64,000 nt of DNA, taken from the NCBI RefSeq assembly GCF_902500225.1, contig NZ_LR722648.1, forward strand, positions 79,676-143,675, written 5' to 3'. Below the pieces are notes generated by a model. The model made no database searches, had not been told where the DNA came from, and was given only the letters and a program-made list of their open reading frames with translations. This stretch comes from Buttiauxella massiliensis (lineage in GTDB: Bacteria > Pseudomonadota > Gammaproteobacteria > Enterobacterales > Enterobacteriaceae). Position 1 is the first letter of the stretch. Each line of letters begins with the position of its first letter. Position numbers and translations under genes: made by a program. This document shows positions 39,697-47,916 of this stretch, one piece after another.

Positions 39697-40647
39697 ATGA
39701 CTGTCCCGTTACCTGGCGCTCACATCCTGCTGGCAGCACTGCTGTTCAGCCCGGTTTGTTTTGCATTAGACGGCAATCGTCTTAAGCAGCGCGCAGATGC
39801 GGTTCTCACTCTAATGAGCTACACCGTTGTGCCCGACATTACCGCCAGCGATCTTAATATTGGCAGCGGTAACAATGAGAGCCATGAACTTTCCATCACC
39901 CAATTTGGTGGTGGCGCAACACTCAGTGAATCCTTTCCCCTCTATCTTGAAGGAACGATGAGCTACAGCCGTTATGACCCGCAATTTATCCTGACCAACG
40001 GTGAAGAAAGCCGCAAGATCCCAACAAAATGGAACAGCGTTACCGCAAGCGGTGGTATTGGCTGGGATTTTCATCTGTATACCGATAAACGAGGGGGAAA
40101 TCTGGTGCTGCGCCCTATTGCCAATGTCATGTTGGGCACCATGGTGAGTGATTTGCGAGTTGGCACTTACGTGCTGGAACAGCGTAGAGATAGTGATTTT
40201 GATTTTCTTGATGGTGGGCGACTCAATGCTTATGGCCTGGGAGGCTCTGTGATGCTCGACTACGAGCTATTTTCCAGGCCCCAGGACATCGATATTGAAT
40301 TGCGCTATTCCGGAATGAGCCTGCAAACCTTCGGTAATACCTCAAGTGCCGTCAAAGGGCACGCCAGCACGGAAAACCTCGGGCTTTATCTGCGTCGCCG
40401 GGCACCGTTATTTGACTGGAAGTTGCTTAAAAGCCCGGTTCGCTATGTGCTCGAAGGGGCACATACTGAATATCTTGGCGATCAACGCGGCCAACTCGGC
40501 TTTAATAGTCTCTCATCTGTGGGGCTGGGTTTTGAACTTGATAGCAGTAAGTATGATGTTTTTATTACCCGAACTCGCGTGGTGGCTCGCTACATGTTCG
40601 GTAATAACACCACGGGTTATGGTATCGGCCTGGCTATGAGTTTCTGA
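39697..40647 (+). CDS. Outer-membrane beta-barrel protein, solitary autotransporter-barrel type
   Basis: 316 residues from ATG 39697, giving a clean signal peptide (MTVPLPGAHILLAALLFSPV, cleaved near CFA). The frame opens 18 codons earlier at a TTG. GGAGG lies about 15 bases before 39697, which is far, so the start is uncertain. The body alternates polar and hydrophobic residues and ends in MSF. The ITQFGGGATLSESFPLYLEG region resembles the solitary outer-membrane autotransporter-barrel family (Omp_AT). No passenger domain is present. Function unknown; proximity to the FadL-like gene (about 90 bases) suggests cotranscription. Confidence 0.65.
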   Translation: MTVPLPGAHILLAALLFSPVCFALDGNRLKQRADAVLTLMSYTVVPDITASDLNIGSGNNESHELSITQFGGGATLSESFPLYLEGTMSYSRYDPQFILTNGEESRKIPTKWNSVTASGGIGWDFHLYTDKRGGNLVLRPIANVMLGTMVSDLRVGTYVLEQRRDSDFDFLDGGRLNAYGLGGSVMLDYELFSRPQDIDIELRYSGMSLQTFGNTSSAVKGHASTENLGLYLRRRAPLFDWKLLKSPVRYVLEGAHTEYLGDQRGQLGFNSLSSVGLGFELDSSKYDVFITRTRVVARYMFGNNTTGYGIGLAMSF

Positions 40648-40760
40648 CTACCAGCAATTGTAAAATCCCCTGAATAGCCTCTCGCAATTAATATCGCAAA
40701 CTAAGGTTTTTATAAGGTTGATCCTGTCTGATTAATAAAAAATAAAAGACGGGAGTTCAT

Positions 40761-40910
40761 ATGGCTATTAACCCTGATTTATATGTGAGAATTAATGATT
40801 ATTTCTCTGGCGACTTCACAACTCACCTCTTGCCAGAGTACAACCGTGTTTTTTGCATGATACGCTTCCCAAGTCAGTTTTCGTTATTTTCCCTACGGCA
40901 GGTTATATGA
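40761..40910 (+). CDS. Candidate 49-residue small ORF overlapping the sensor kinase start
   Basis: A 49-codon frame (begins MAINPDLYVRINDYFSGDF, ends SLFSLRQVI) with GGGAG five bases before the ATG. Its stop overlaps the kinase start at 40907 as ATGA. No signal peptide or family is recognised. It could be a leader that couples translation to the kinase, or chance. The arrangement repeats that at 38321-38425. Confidence 0.4.
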   Translation: MAINPDLYVRINDYFSGDFTTHLLPEYNRVFCMIRFPSQFSLFSLRQVI

Positions 40911-42538
40911 AGCGTAGATTACCTTTTCAGGTAAAACTCTTTTTATCTCTGGTGATCTTTTCGTGCCTGCTATTGGCTTTGCTGGGCGTGATGTTGTTCC
41001 ACTTTATGGACCGGCAAATACAACACGATCTGGGTCAACGTGCACGTGTTCAGGCCAGTGAAATCGCACTGATACCGGGGCTGGCGGAAATGGTAGCAAC
41101 CCGTGACATGACGGCAATTGCCCGTTTAATCCAGCCATTACGTAAACAAAGTGACGCCAGTTACATTGTGATAGGCGATGTCCGCGAACAGCATCTTTAC
41201 CACTCTGAATCCCCGGAACGCATTAACCTGCCAATGATTGGTGGAGATAACGCCGAAGTTTTGCAGGGCAAAACGATTATTTCTATGCGTAAAGGTGGCA
41301 TCGGTGTTTCATTACGTAGCAAAGCGCCAATCTTTAACGCTAAAAACCAAGTGATTGGTATTGTCTCTGTTGGTTATCTCACTTCATATATCGCCAATAT
41401 TAATGCCAACCGGCTCTGGCAAGCGGGTTTATATGGCCTGCTGTTATTGATTCTGCTGTTTATTTTTTCATGGGTATTCACCCGCAATGTCAAAAAACAA
41501 ATGTTCTGGCTGGAGCCAAAGGATATTGCTCTGCTAGTGCTCCAACAAAAAGCGTTGCTCGAAGCGATGTATGAAGGTGTATTTGCCGTTAACGCGCAGA
41601 AGCAGCTGATATTAATTAACCGTGCCGCGCGCGAGTTGCTGGATATTCGCCAGCCCGAAAATGAACTACTCGGCAAACCATTGGATGAAATATTACAAAC
41701 ACCACCCACATTTTTTAATCAACATGGCGTGACAGAAAATAACAGCCATCACGATCAAATAACCGTGCTGAATCAACGGCAGGTAATTGTAAACCGTGTA
41801 CCGATTGAACTCGAACCAGGGGCGGAAAGCGGCTGGGTTTTTAGCTTCCGCGACAAAAACGATATGAACACTCTCAGCAGCCAATTAAGCCAGGTGAAGC
41901 GCTACGCAGATAACCTGCGCATCATGCGCCACGAACAATTGAACTGGACTGCAACACTCGCCGGTTTGTTGCAGATGCAGCGTTATGACGATGCGATGCG
42001 CTATATCCAGGCGCAATCCGAGGGGGCACAGAATGTGCTGGATTTTGTCTCAGCACGTTTCACCTCCCCTGCCCTTTGTGGCCTGTTATTGGGGAAATAC
42101 GTCAGTGCGCGCGAAAAAGGTATTGAGCTTACATTTGACCCGGCCTGCCAGTTAACCCGAATTCCCGCGACAGTTGGTGAAACCGAACTCATGTCGGTGA
42201 TCGGCAATTTACTCGATAACGCTGTGGACGCTACGTTGAAAGCCTCAACACATTCAGCGCCTGTGGAACTCTATATTTCAGACAGGAATCAGGAACTGGT
42301 GATTGAAGTAGCCGACCAGGGTTGCGGTGTGGATGACGAACTAAAACCCCACCTTTTTGAGCAAGGCGTCACCACTAAACCGTCAAGCATTCATGAGATG
42401 GCAGGCTCAGAACATGGCATCGGTCTATATCTGGTTGCCAGTTACGTCCATCAGGCACACGGCAGTATCGAAATCACAGACAATACGCCGCAAGGTACAA
42501 TATTTTCTGTTTTTATCCCCTTTCCGGTAAGTGTTTGA
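40907..42538 (+). CDS. DcuS/CitA-family sensor histidine kinase
   Basis: 543 residues. It has a first membrane helix near residues 9-32, a periplasmic sensing domain (about 33-170) with YIVIGDVREQHLYHSESPER resembling the ligand pocket of DcuS/CitA, a second helix near 172-195, a PAS domain, the phosphoacceptor His342 in MRHEQLNW and an ATPase domain (VIGNLLDNAVDATL; DQGCGVDD; HGIGLYLVASY). Kinases of this type sense carboxylates such as citrate or C4-dicarboxylates; the ligand here is unknown. I start at 40907 (MKRRLPFQ). The regulator follows at once. Confidence 0.88.
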   Translation: MKRRLPFQVKLFLSLVIFSCLLLALLGVMLFHFMDRQIQHDLGQRARVQASEIALIPGLAEMVATRDMTAIARLIQPLRKQSDASYIVIGDVREQHLYHSESPERINLPMIGGDNAEVLQGKTIISMRKGGIGVSLRSKAPIFNAKNQVIGIVSVGYLTSYIANINANRLWQAGLYGLLLLILLFIFSWVFTRNVKKQMFWLEPKDIALLVLQQKALLEAMYEGVFAVNAQKQLILINRAARELLDIRQPENELLGKPLDEILQTPPTFFNQHGVTENNSHHDQITVLNQRQVIVNRVPIELEPGAESGWVFSFRDKNDMNTLSSQLSQVKRYADNLRIMRHEQLNWTATLAGLLQMQRYDDAMRYIQAQSEGAQNVLDFVSARFTSPALCGLLLGKYVSAREKGIELTFDPACQLTRIPATVGETELMSVIGNLLDNAVDATLKASTHSAPVELYISDRNQELVIEVADQGCGVDDELKPHLFEQGVTTKPSSIHEMAGSEHGIGLYLVASYVHQAHGSIEITDNTPQGTIFSVFIPFPVSV

Positions 42539-42551
42539 GCAGGGTAATACC

Positions 42552-43247
42552 ATGAATAACAGCAACTCATTTGATGTCGTCATCGTGGAAGATGAACCCC
42601 ATCTTGCCGGTTTGCATCGCGATTTTATCGAGCAAAATTTTCATCTGCGCGTCGTGGGAATTGCCGCGACACTCGAGCAGGCGCGCTCCCTGCTTGAGTT
42701 ACATCAGCCACGACTGATATTGCTCGACAACTTTTTGCCGGATGGCCAGGGGGTGGATTTAATCGACAGCCCGCAACTTAAGAGCTTCGACTGTTCGGTG
42801 ATTTTCATTACTGCTGCCAGCGATATGCAAACTTGCAGCCAGGCGATGCGCAGTGGCGCGTTTGACTACATCATTAAGCCCGTCTCATTTCACCGCTTGC
42901 GCAGTTCGCTGGAGCGCTTTATGCAACTGGTCAAAACGTTGCGTCATGTAAAGACAGTTGATCAGAATGCGCTGGACCGATTGTATAACCTACCCGCGAT
43001 CAATGCGGCCTCAGCCCCATCCACGAAAGGAATTGAGCCAAATACGCTGGAGAAAGTTCAACGCATTTTTACCAGCAGACCTGATATCAGTTGGTCGGTA
43101 GAACAGGTGGTAGAGGAAGTCGGGATAAGCAAAACCACCGGGCGCCGTTATCTGGAGTATTGCGTGGAGATGGGTATTATCGGCGTCGAGATGCAATACG
43201 GAAATATCGGCCATCCGCGACGTCTGTATCGCAAAATTGGGGGATAA
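42552..43247 (+). CDS. DcuR/CitB-family response regulator
   Basis: 231 residues, standard length for DcuR/CitB/DpiA. The receiver domain has IVEDEPHLAG, phospho-acceptor Asp59 in LILLDNFLPDGQG and the lysine in YIIKPVSFHRL. The C-terminal helix-turn-helix lies in WSVEQVVEEVGISKTTGRRY. It should be phosphorylated by the preceding kinase and activate transport genes nearby, most simply the ABC operon starting at 43480. The start at 42552 is used in place of the open frame from 42531, which overlaps the kinase. Confidence 0.9.
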   Translation: MNNSNSFDVVIVEDEPHLAGLHRDFIEQNFHLRVVGIAATLEQARSLLELHQPRLILLDNFLPDGQGVDLIDSPQLKSFDCSVIFITAASDMQTCSQAMRSGAFDYIIKPVSFHRLRSSLERFMQLVKTLRHVKTVDQNALDRLYNLPAINAASAPSTKGIEPNTLEKVQRIFTSRPDISWSVEQVVEEVGISKTTGRRYLEYCVEMGIIGVEMQYGNIGHPRRLYRKIGG

Positions 43248-43479
43248 CACCTGCGTTTTCTCCCACCTTCAACGGTGGGTAAATGCATATTTTTGTAGCG
43301 CGAATCAGCGTAGCGTCATCCGATATAGCTGCACGTTTTCGCGGTTTTAATGGTGTTAATTGCCTAAAAAAAGCCCCGAATCACAATTCGGAAAGTTAAA
43401 AAACTCCCCCCATTGTCTGTCAAACCCCATGCGCTATGTTGACCATTAGTTACTCAAATACAGCTAAAGGTTAATAATA
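43248..43479. other. Spacer with REP-like sequence before the ABC importer
   Basis: Holds a short hairpin CCCACC/GGTGGG (43262-43279) just after the regulator, a degenerate REP-like stretch (43295-43323, GTAGCGCGAATCAGCGTAGC then GTCATCCG), and a CCGAAT/ATTCGG hairpin (43376-43391). The AAAGG ribosome site of the binding-protein gene is at its end. The promoter of the importer operon is expected here. Confidence 0.5.
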
Positions 43480-44568
43480 ATGTTAAATAAAATACATCTC
43501 TCTGTAATCACTACCGCTGTACTGATGTCTTGCTCCGCAATGTCTGCACTTCCTCAAGGCTACCCGGCTGACTACCAAAAAGTCGTCGATGCTGCGACTA
43601 AAGAAGGCAAAGTGGTCATCTATTCAACCACCGATACCAAAGCCGCTGGCCCGCTAATTCAGGGGTTTGAGACTACATACCCAGGTATTAAAGTTGAATA
43701 TAACGATATGAACAGTACCGAACTGTATAACCGTTATATCAGCGAACAAGCGGCGGGTGGCACCAGCGGCGATGTGGTCTGGAGTTCCTCAATGGACACC
43801 GCGCTGAAACTGGCTGTCGACTACGCGCAGGAATATAAATCCCCTGAGCAAGGTCAGTTGCCAAAATGGGCTGTGTGGAAAGACAAAGCCTACGGCACAA
43901 CTTACGAGCCGGTCGTGTTTATCTATAACAAACGTTTGATTCCGGCGAATGAAGTGCCAGATTCCCACACCGCGCTGGCAAAACTTATCGCCAGCCAGCC
44001 TGATAAATTCAGCAAAAAAGTCACCACTTACGACATTGAGAAATCCGGTCTCGGCTTCATGCTTTCTGTACAGGATTTCAGAGCTGACCCGAATTATTTC
44101 AAAACTCTGGCTGATATCGCTAAAGGCGGCCTGTCTGTGCAGTCGTCCACCGGCACCATGATGGAGAGGGTCTCATCAGGTGAAAACCTGATCGGCTTTA
44201 ACATTCTGGGTTCCTACGCAGAAGCTCGCGCCAAAACCGATCCGTCTCTGGGGATTTCCTATCCGAAGGATTACACCCTGGTGCTGTCGCGCGTGTCGTT
44301 TATCAGTCAGCAAGCGCAAAACAGCAATGCCGCGAAACTGTGGTTGGACTACGTGCTGTCTGAAAAAGGGCAAAGCATCCTGGCCAATCAGGCCGACATC
44401 CCATCCATCCGCAACGATATCGAAGGCAAAAATGATATCGACGGCATGACGAAAATGTTAGGCAATGCACTCAAGCCAATCCCTGTGGATGAAACACTAC
44501 TGGAATATCTGCAGCAGAAAAAACGTCTGGATTACATCAAACAGTGGCGTGCTGCCGCGGCTAAATAA
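43480..44568 (+). CDS. ABC transporter periplasmic substrate-binding protein (AfuA/FbpA-like)
   Basis: 362 residues with signal peptide (MLNKIHLSVITTAVLMSCSA). It belongs to the family of extracellular solute-binding proteins that includes ferric-iron (FbpA), 2-aminoethylphosphonate and sugar-phosphate (AfuA) binders: GKVVIYSTTDTKAAGPLIQG near the mature start and SGDVVWSSSMDTALKLAVDY. The tyrosine pair that binds ferric iron in FbpA is not evident, so an anionic organic solute is at least as likely as iron. It is the first gene of the importer operon. Confidence 0.85.
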   Translation: MLNKIHLSVITTAVLMSCSAMSALPQGYPADYQKVVDAATKEGKVVIYSTTDTKAAGPLIQGFETTYPGIKVEYNDMNSTELYNRYISEQAAGGTSGDVVWSSSMDTALKLAVDYAQEYKSPEQGQLPKWAVWKDKAYGTTYEPVVFIYNKRLIPANEVPDSHTALAKLIASQPDKFSKKVTTYDIEKSGLGFMLSVQDFRADPNYFKTLADIAKGGLSVQSSTGTMMERVSSGENLIGFNILGSYAEARAKTDPSLGISYPKDYTLVLSRVSFISQQAQNSNAAKLWLDYVLSEKGQSILANQADIPSIRNDIEGKNDIDGMTKMLGNALKPIPVDETLLEYLQQKKRLDYIKQWRAAAAK

Positions 44569-44583
44569 ATTTCCCCTACGTGA

Positions 44584-44674
44584 TTCACGCTACAGGCTGC
44601 ACTCGCTCACCCGAATCACTTACTCGAGTAAGCTCATCGGGATTTTCTCGATTGCCGCATGCCTGTAGCGCGAA
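44584..44674. repeat. Palindromic intergenic repeat between binding protein and permease
   Basis: Outer arms TTCACGCTACAGGC (44584-44597) and GCCTGTAGCGCGAA (44661-44674) pair with one mismatch. Inside lies a perfect 14-bp palindrome CTTACTCGAGTAAG (44619-44632) flanked by CCGAATCA and CATCGGG. It resembles dispersed intergenic repeats of enterobacteria. Placed after the first gene of an operon, it could lower expression of the permease genes relative to the binding protein. Confidence 0.7.
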
Positions 44675-44712
44675 TGACTTGGGTAAATCAGTCGTTGAAA
44701 AAAGGAAGTCGT

Positions 44713-46482
44713 ATGAGTGCATTGCTAAGAAAATGGCAGAGCTTGCCACGCGGCATTGTGGTGTTAATAACAGCGCTGGTTATCTACATACCACTGTCGT
44801 TCATCGTGATACAAAGTTTCCTCTCTGCACCGTTCTTTTCGCCCTCAAAAGAGTGGAGCCTTGAATCTTTTGGCTTCATCTTTACCGACCCTGATTTCTA
44901 CAGGGCACTGAAAAGCGGATTTATTCTGGCTATCGGCCTTGTGGTTATTGCCATCCCACTGGGTGGAATTCTGGCATTCCTGATGGTGCGCACCGATTTG
45001 CCAGGCAGACGTTTGATTGAACCGCTGATCCTGGTGCCTATTTTTGTTTCGCCGATGGTTCTGGGGTTTGGCTATGTGGTCGCTGCCGGGCCGGTAGGTT
45101 TCTTCTCGCTGTGGGCCCAATCCATTCTTGGTTTCGTGCCGTGGAATATCTACGACATGTCGAGCATTGTGGTAATCGCCGGGCTAACGCATGTTCCGCA
45201 CGCATATCTCTATATTTCTTCAGCGCTGCGCAGCGTGGGGTCTGATGTCGAAGAGGCTGCACGTATAGCCGGTGCCTCGCCGTTACAGGTAATGAGTGCC
45301 GTCAGTCTGCCGATGGTGCGCCCTTCTATTCTGTACGCCACCGTCTTGCTGTTCTTCCTTGGGCTGGAAGTGTTCGGCCTGATGCTGGTGCTGGGCGATC
45401 CGGAAGGCAACATGGTGTTGGCCACTTATCTGTATCAGTTGACCAATAAACTCGGCACACCTTCCTATCACCTGATGGCCGCGGTTGCCGTGGTGCTGAT
45501 TTGTATCACCATTCCGCTGGTGATGTTGCAACGTCGCCTGATGCGTACCGCCAACCGCTTTGTAACGGTGAAAGGCAAAGCATCACAGGCACGCGCATTA
45601 CCGCTGGGGAAATGGCGCTGGGTAGCCGGTGCGGTAGTGGCATTCTGGCTAACAGTGACTATCGGTGTACCGCTAATTGGCGTGATGCTGCGCGCGTTTA
45701 TTTCTAACTGGGGCGTAGGCGTATCCATCTGGGATGAACTGTCGCTTCAAACTTTCCGCACTATCTGGGAGCAGCCGAACCTGCTGCGCGCCATTGTTAA
45801 CTCGATGGCGATTGGTGTTATTGGTGGCGCACTGGCTGTTGCCTGTTATTTGTTTATCGGTATCGCTATGCACCGCAAACCGGACAACATCACGCGTTTC
45901 CTCGACTACAGCGTGCTGGTGCCACGCGCGGTTCCAGGGCTACTGGCGGGTCTGGCATTCCTGTGGGTATTCCTGTTCCTGCCGATGTGGCTCGACAATG
46001 CACTCAAATCTGGCTGGCTTTCCGGAATGCCGTGGTCGCAGTGGTTGCGCGATAACCTGGTGGTATGGCTGCGTTCGTTGCGCAGTACTATTTTCAGCGT
46101 CTGGCTGGCTTATACCGTCGTATGGATGGCGTACGGTCTGCGGCTGATTTCCTCAACGTTGCTGCAAGTCGGGCCTGAACTGGAAGAAGCTGCGCGCAGC
46201 ACCGGTGCGACTCGCGGGCAAATCACTCGCCACGTCACTATTCCGTTATCGCGCTACGGCCTGATTGGATCATGGTTGCTGATGTTCCTGATTTTTGAGC
46301 GCGAATATTCAACCGGCGTGTACCTACTTGCACCAGGTACAGAAACCATCGGCTCAATGCTGGTTTCCCTGTGGGCCGCCGGAGCCATTGATATTGTTGC
46401 CGCTCTCTCATTTATTAACATCCTGCTGGTGGTGGTAGGTCTGGGGATTGCCCTTCGTTTTGGAGTCAAACTGCATGATTGA
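44713..46482 (+). CDS. ABC transporter permease, two fused membrane domains
   Basis: 589 residues with two binding-protein-dependent permease domains in one chain, as in FbpB/AfuB. Each half has an EAA loop: VEEAARIAGASPLQVMSAVS in the first and LEEAARSTGATRGQITRHVT in the second. About 12 membrane helices. I start at 44713 (MSALLRKWQ) with AAGGAAG five bases upstream. It overlaps the ATPase gene by eight bases. One chain makes the whole membrane channel. Confidence 0.92.
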   Translation: MSALLRKWQSLPRGIVVLITALVIYIPLSFIVIQSFLSAPFFSPSKEWSLESFGFIFTDPDFYRALKSGFILAIGLVVIAIPLGGILAFLMVRTDLPGRRLIEPLILVPIFVSPMVLGFGYVVAAGPVGFFSLWAQSILGFVPWNIYDMSSIVVIAGLTHVPHAYLYISSALRSVGSDVEEAARIAGASPLQVMSAVSLPMVRPSILYATVLLFFLGLEVFGLMLVLGDPEGNMVLATYLYQLTNKLGTPSYHLMAAVAVVLICITIPLVMLQRRLMRTANRFVTVKGKASQARALPLGKWRWVAGAVVAFWLTVTIGVPLIGVMLRAFISNWGVGVSIWDELSLQTFRTIWEQPNLLRAIVNSMAIGVIGGALAVACYLFIGIAMHRKPDNITRFLDYSVLVPRAVPGLLAGLAFLWVFLFLPMWLDNALKSGWLSGMPWSQWLRDNLVVWLRSLRSTIFSVWLAYTVVWMAYGLRLISSTLLQVGPELEEAARSTGATRGQITRHVTIPLSRYGLIGSWLLMFLIFEREYSTGVYLLAPGTETIGSMLVSLWAAGAIDIVAALSFINILLVVVGLGIALRFGVKLHD

Positions 46483-47545
46483 ATTAACGGTCGAGAACCT
46501 GCACTTAACCTACGGTGACAACCCGGTATTAAAGGGTGTTTCCATGAATCTGAAACGTGGCGAAGTCGTCTCTTTGCTCGGGCCATCAGGCAGCGGCAAA
46601 ACCACATTATTACGCGCCGTCGCCGGGCTGGAAAAACCCACCCAGGGCACGATTACCATCGGGAAAAACAAAGTTTACGACGGCACACCGCGTAGCGAGA
46701 TCCCTGCCGAAGAGCGCAACCTTGGGCTGGTATTCCAGTCTTACGCACTGTGGCCGCACAAAACCGTATTCGAAAACGTGGCCTACCCGCTGAAGCTGCG
46801 CAAAGTCGCTGCCGCTGAAATCACTCAGCGCGTACAAGACGTGCTGAACCAACTTGGCCTTGGGCATCTGGGTAAACGCCATCCACATCAACTCTCTGGT
46901 GGTCAGCAACAGCGTGTAGCGATTGGCCGAGCGCTGGTTTACAACCCGCCGGTGATTCTGCTTGATGAGCCACTATCAAACCTTGATGCCAAATTGCGTG
47001 AAGAAGCCCGTGTATTCCTGCGCGAGTTGATTATCAAACTGGGATTGTCAGCCCTAATGGTCACGCACGATCAGAATGAGGCGATGGCGATATCTGACCG
47101 AATTTTGTTGCTCAATAACGGCAAAATCGAACAGCAAGGCACTCCACAGGAAATGTACGGCTCACCAAAGACCCTCTTTACCGCAGAATTTATGGGTAGT
47201 AACAACCGTCTGCACGGCAAAGTCACCGAGGTGCGTAACGGAAAAGCGCGTATCGAAGGCAAAGGCTGGACGTTGTGGGGACAAGCTGGGGAAGGTGTGC
47301 AAAGTGGTCAGGAAGCGACGGCGGTTATCCGCGTGGAACGCGTAATGCTGGTTGACGGCCCTGGCGAAAACCAACTTGAACTCCCGTTGCTGACCAGCAT
47401 GTATCTTGGCGATCGCTGGGAATATTTGTTCCGTACCTCGGGCGATGATTTTGTCATTCGCGCCTATGGCACCAGCCTTCGCGATCCCCAGCATTGCCAT
47501 CTGGCATTACCTGAGGAACATGTCTGGATTTTCCCTAAATCCTGA
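46475..47545 (+). CDS. ABC transporter ATP-binding protein
   Basis: 356 residues. Walker A LLGPSGSGKTTLLRAVAGLE, signature LSGGQQQRVAIGRAL, Walker B VILLDEPLSNLDA and switch histidine MVTHDQ are present. A C-terminal TOBE/OB region (about residues 240-356) places it with FbpC/PotA-type importers. It starts at 46475 inside the permease gene and so is translationally coupled to it. It is the last gene of the operon. Confidence 0.94.
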   Translation: MIELTVENLHLTYGDNPVLKGVSMNLKRGEVVSLLGPSGSGKTTLLRAVAGLEKPTQGTITIGKNKVYDGTPRSEIPAEERNLGLVFQSYALWPHKTVFENVAYPLKLRKVAAAEITQRVQDVLNQLGLGHLGKRHPHQLSGGQQQRVAIGRALVYNPPVILLDEPLSNLDAKLREEARVFLRELIIKLGLSALMVTHDQNEAMAISDRILLLNNGKIEQQGTPQEMYGSPKTLFTAEFMGSNNRLHGKVTEVRNGKARIEGKGWTLWGQAGEGVQSGQEATAVIRVERVMLVDGPGENQLELPLLTSMYLGDRWEYLFRTSGDDFVIRAYGTSLRDPQHCHLALPEEHVWIFPKS

Positions 47546-47553
47546 TGCTTGCA

Positions 47554-47576
47554 GGGAGCAGTGATTCGCTGCTCCC
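47554..47576 (+). terminator. Hairpin after the ABC importer operon
   Basis: GGGAGCAG / CTGCTCCC with a seven-base loop, nine bases past the stop. No T tract follows, so termination strength is uncertain. Confidence 0.6.
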
Positions 47577-47916
47577 CGCACTAATTAGTTCTATATGAAT
47601 AAATTTTGCAAATCACTAACGTATCAAAATTATCCCTCACGCTTATATATCATCAGCAACTTACGCATTGCTTTTCATTTCGTTATTGGTTTAAATCACC
47701 ACGCAACAATCTAAAGCCGCGACTAATTTATATTTTTCATGACGAATACCAAATATTTTGTCAAAAAAATGTGAAGACAATTAACAATAAAATGCTTTAG
47801 GTAAACACATCATTACTTAATGAAACTTGTCTATATAAAATAAAACATCGTTAATGGAAGAGATATTTATTTTATATATCGATAAGTATTTCTTTTTGTG
47901 TGCAACAGGAATAAAT
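47577..47916. other. AT-rich spacer before the HD-domain gene
   Basis: About 340 AT-rich bases with no gene family recognised. The short open frame at 47606-47800 has no supporting feature. The base composition differs clearly from the neighbouring genes. The promoter of the HD-domain gene is expected here. Confidence 0.4.

Noticed and set aside
47606-47800. 64-residue plus-strand frame in the AT-rich spacer before the HD-domain gene
   Set aside because: No ribosome site, no family, and composition typical of non-coding AT-rich DNA.
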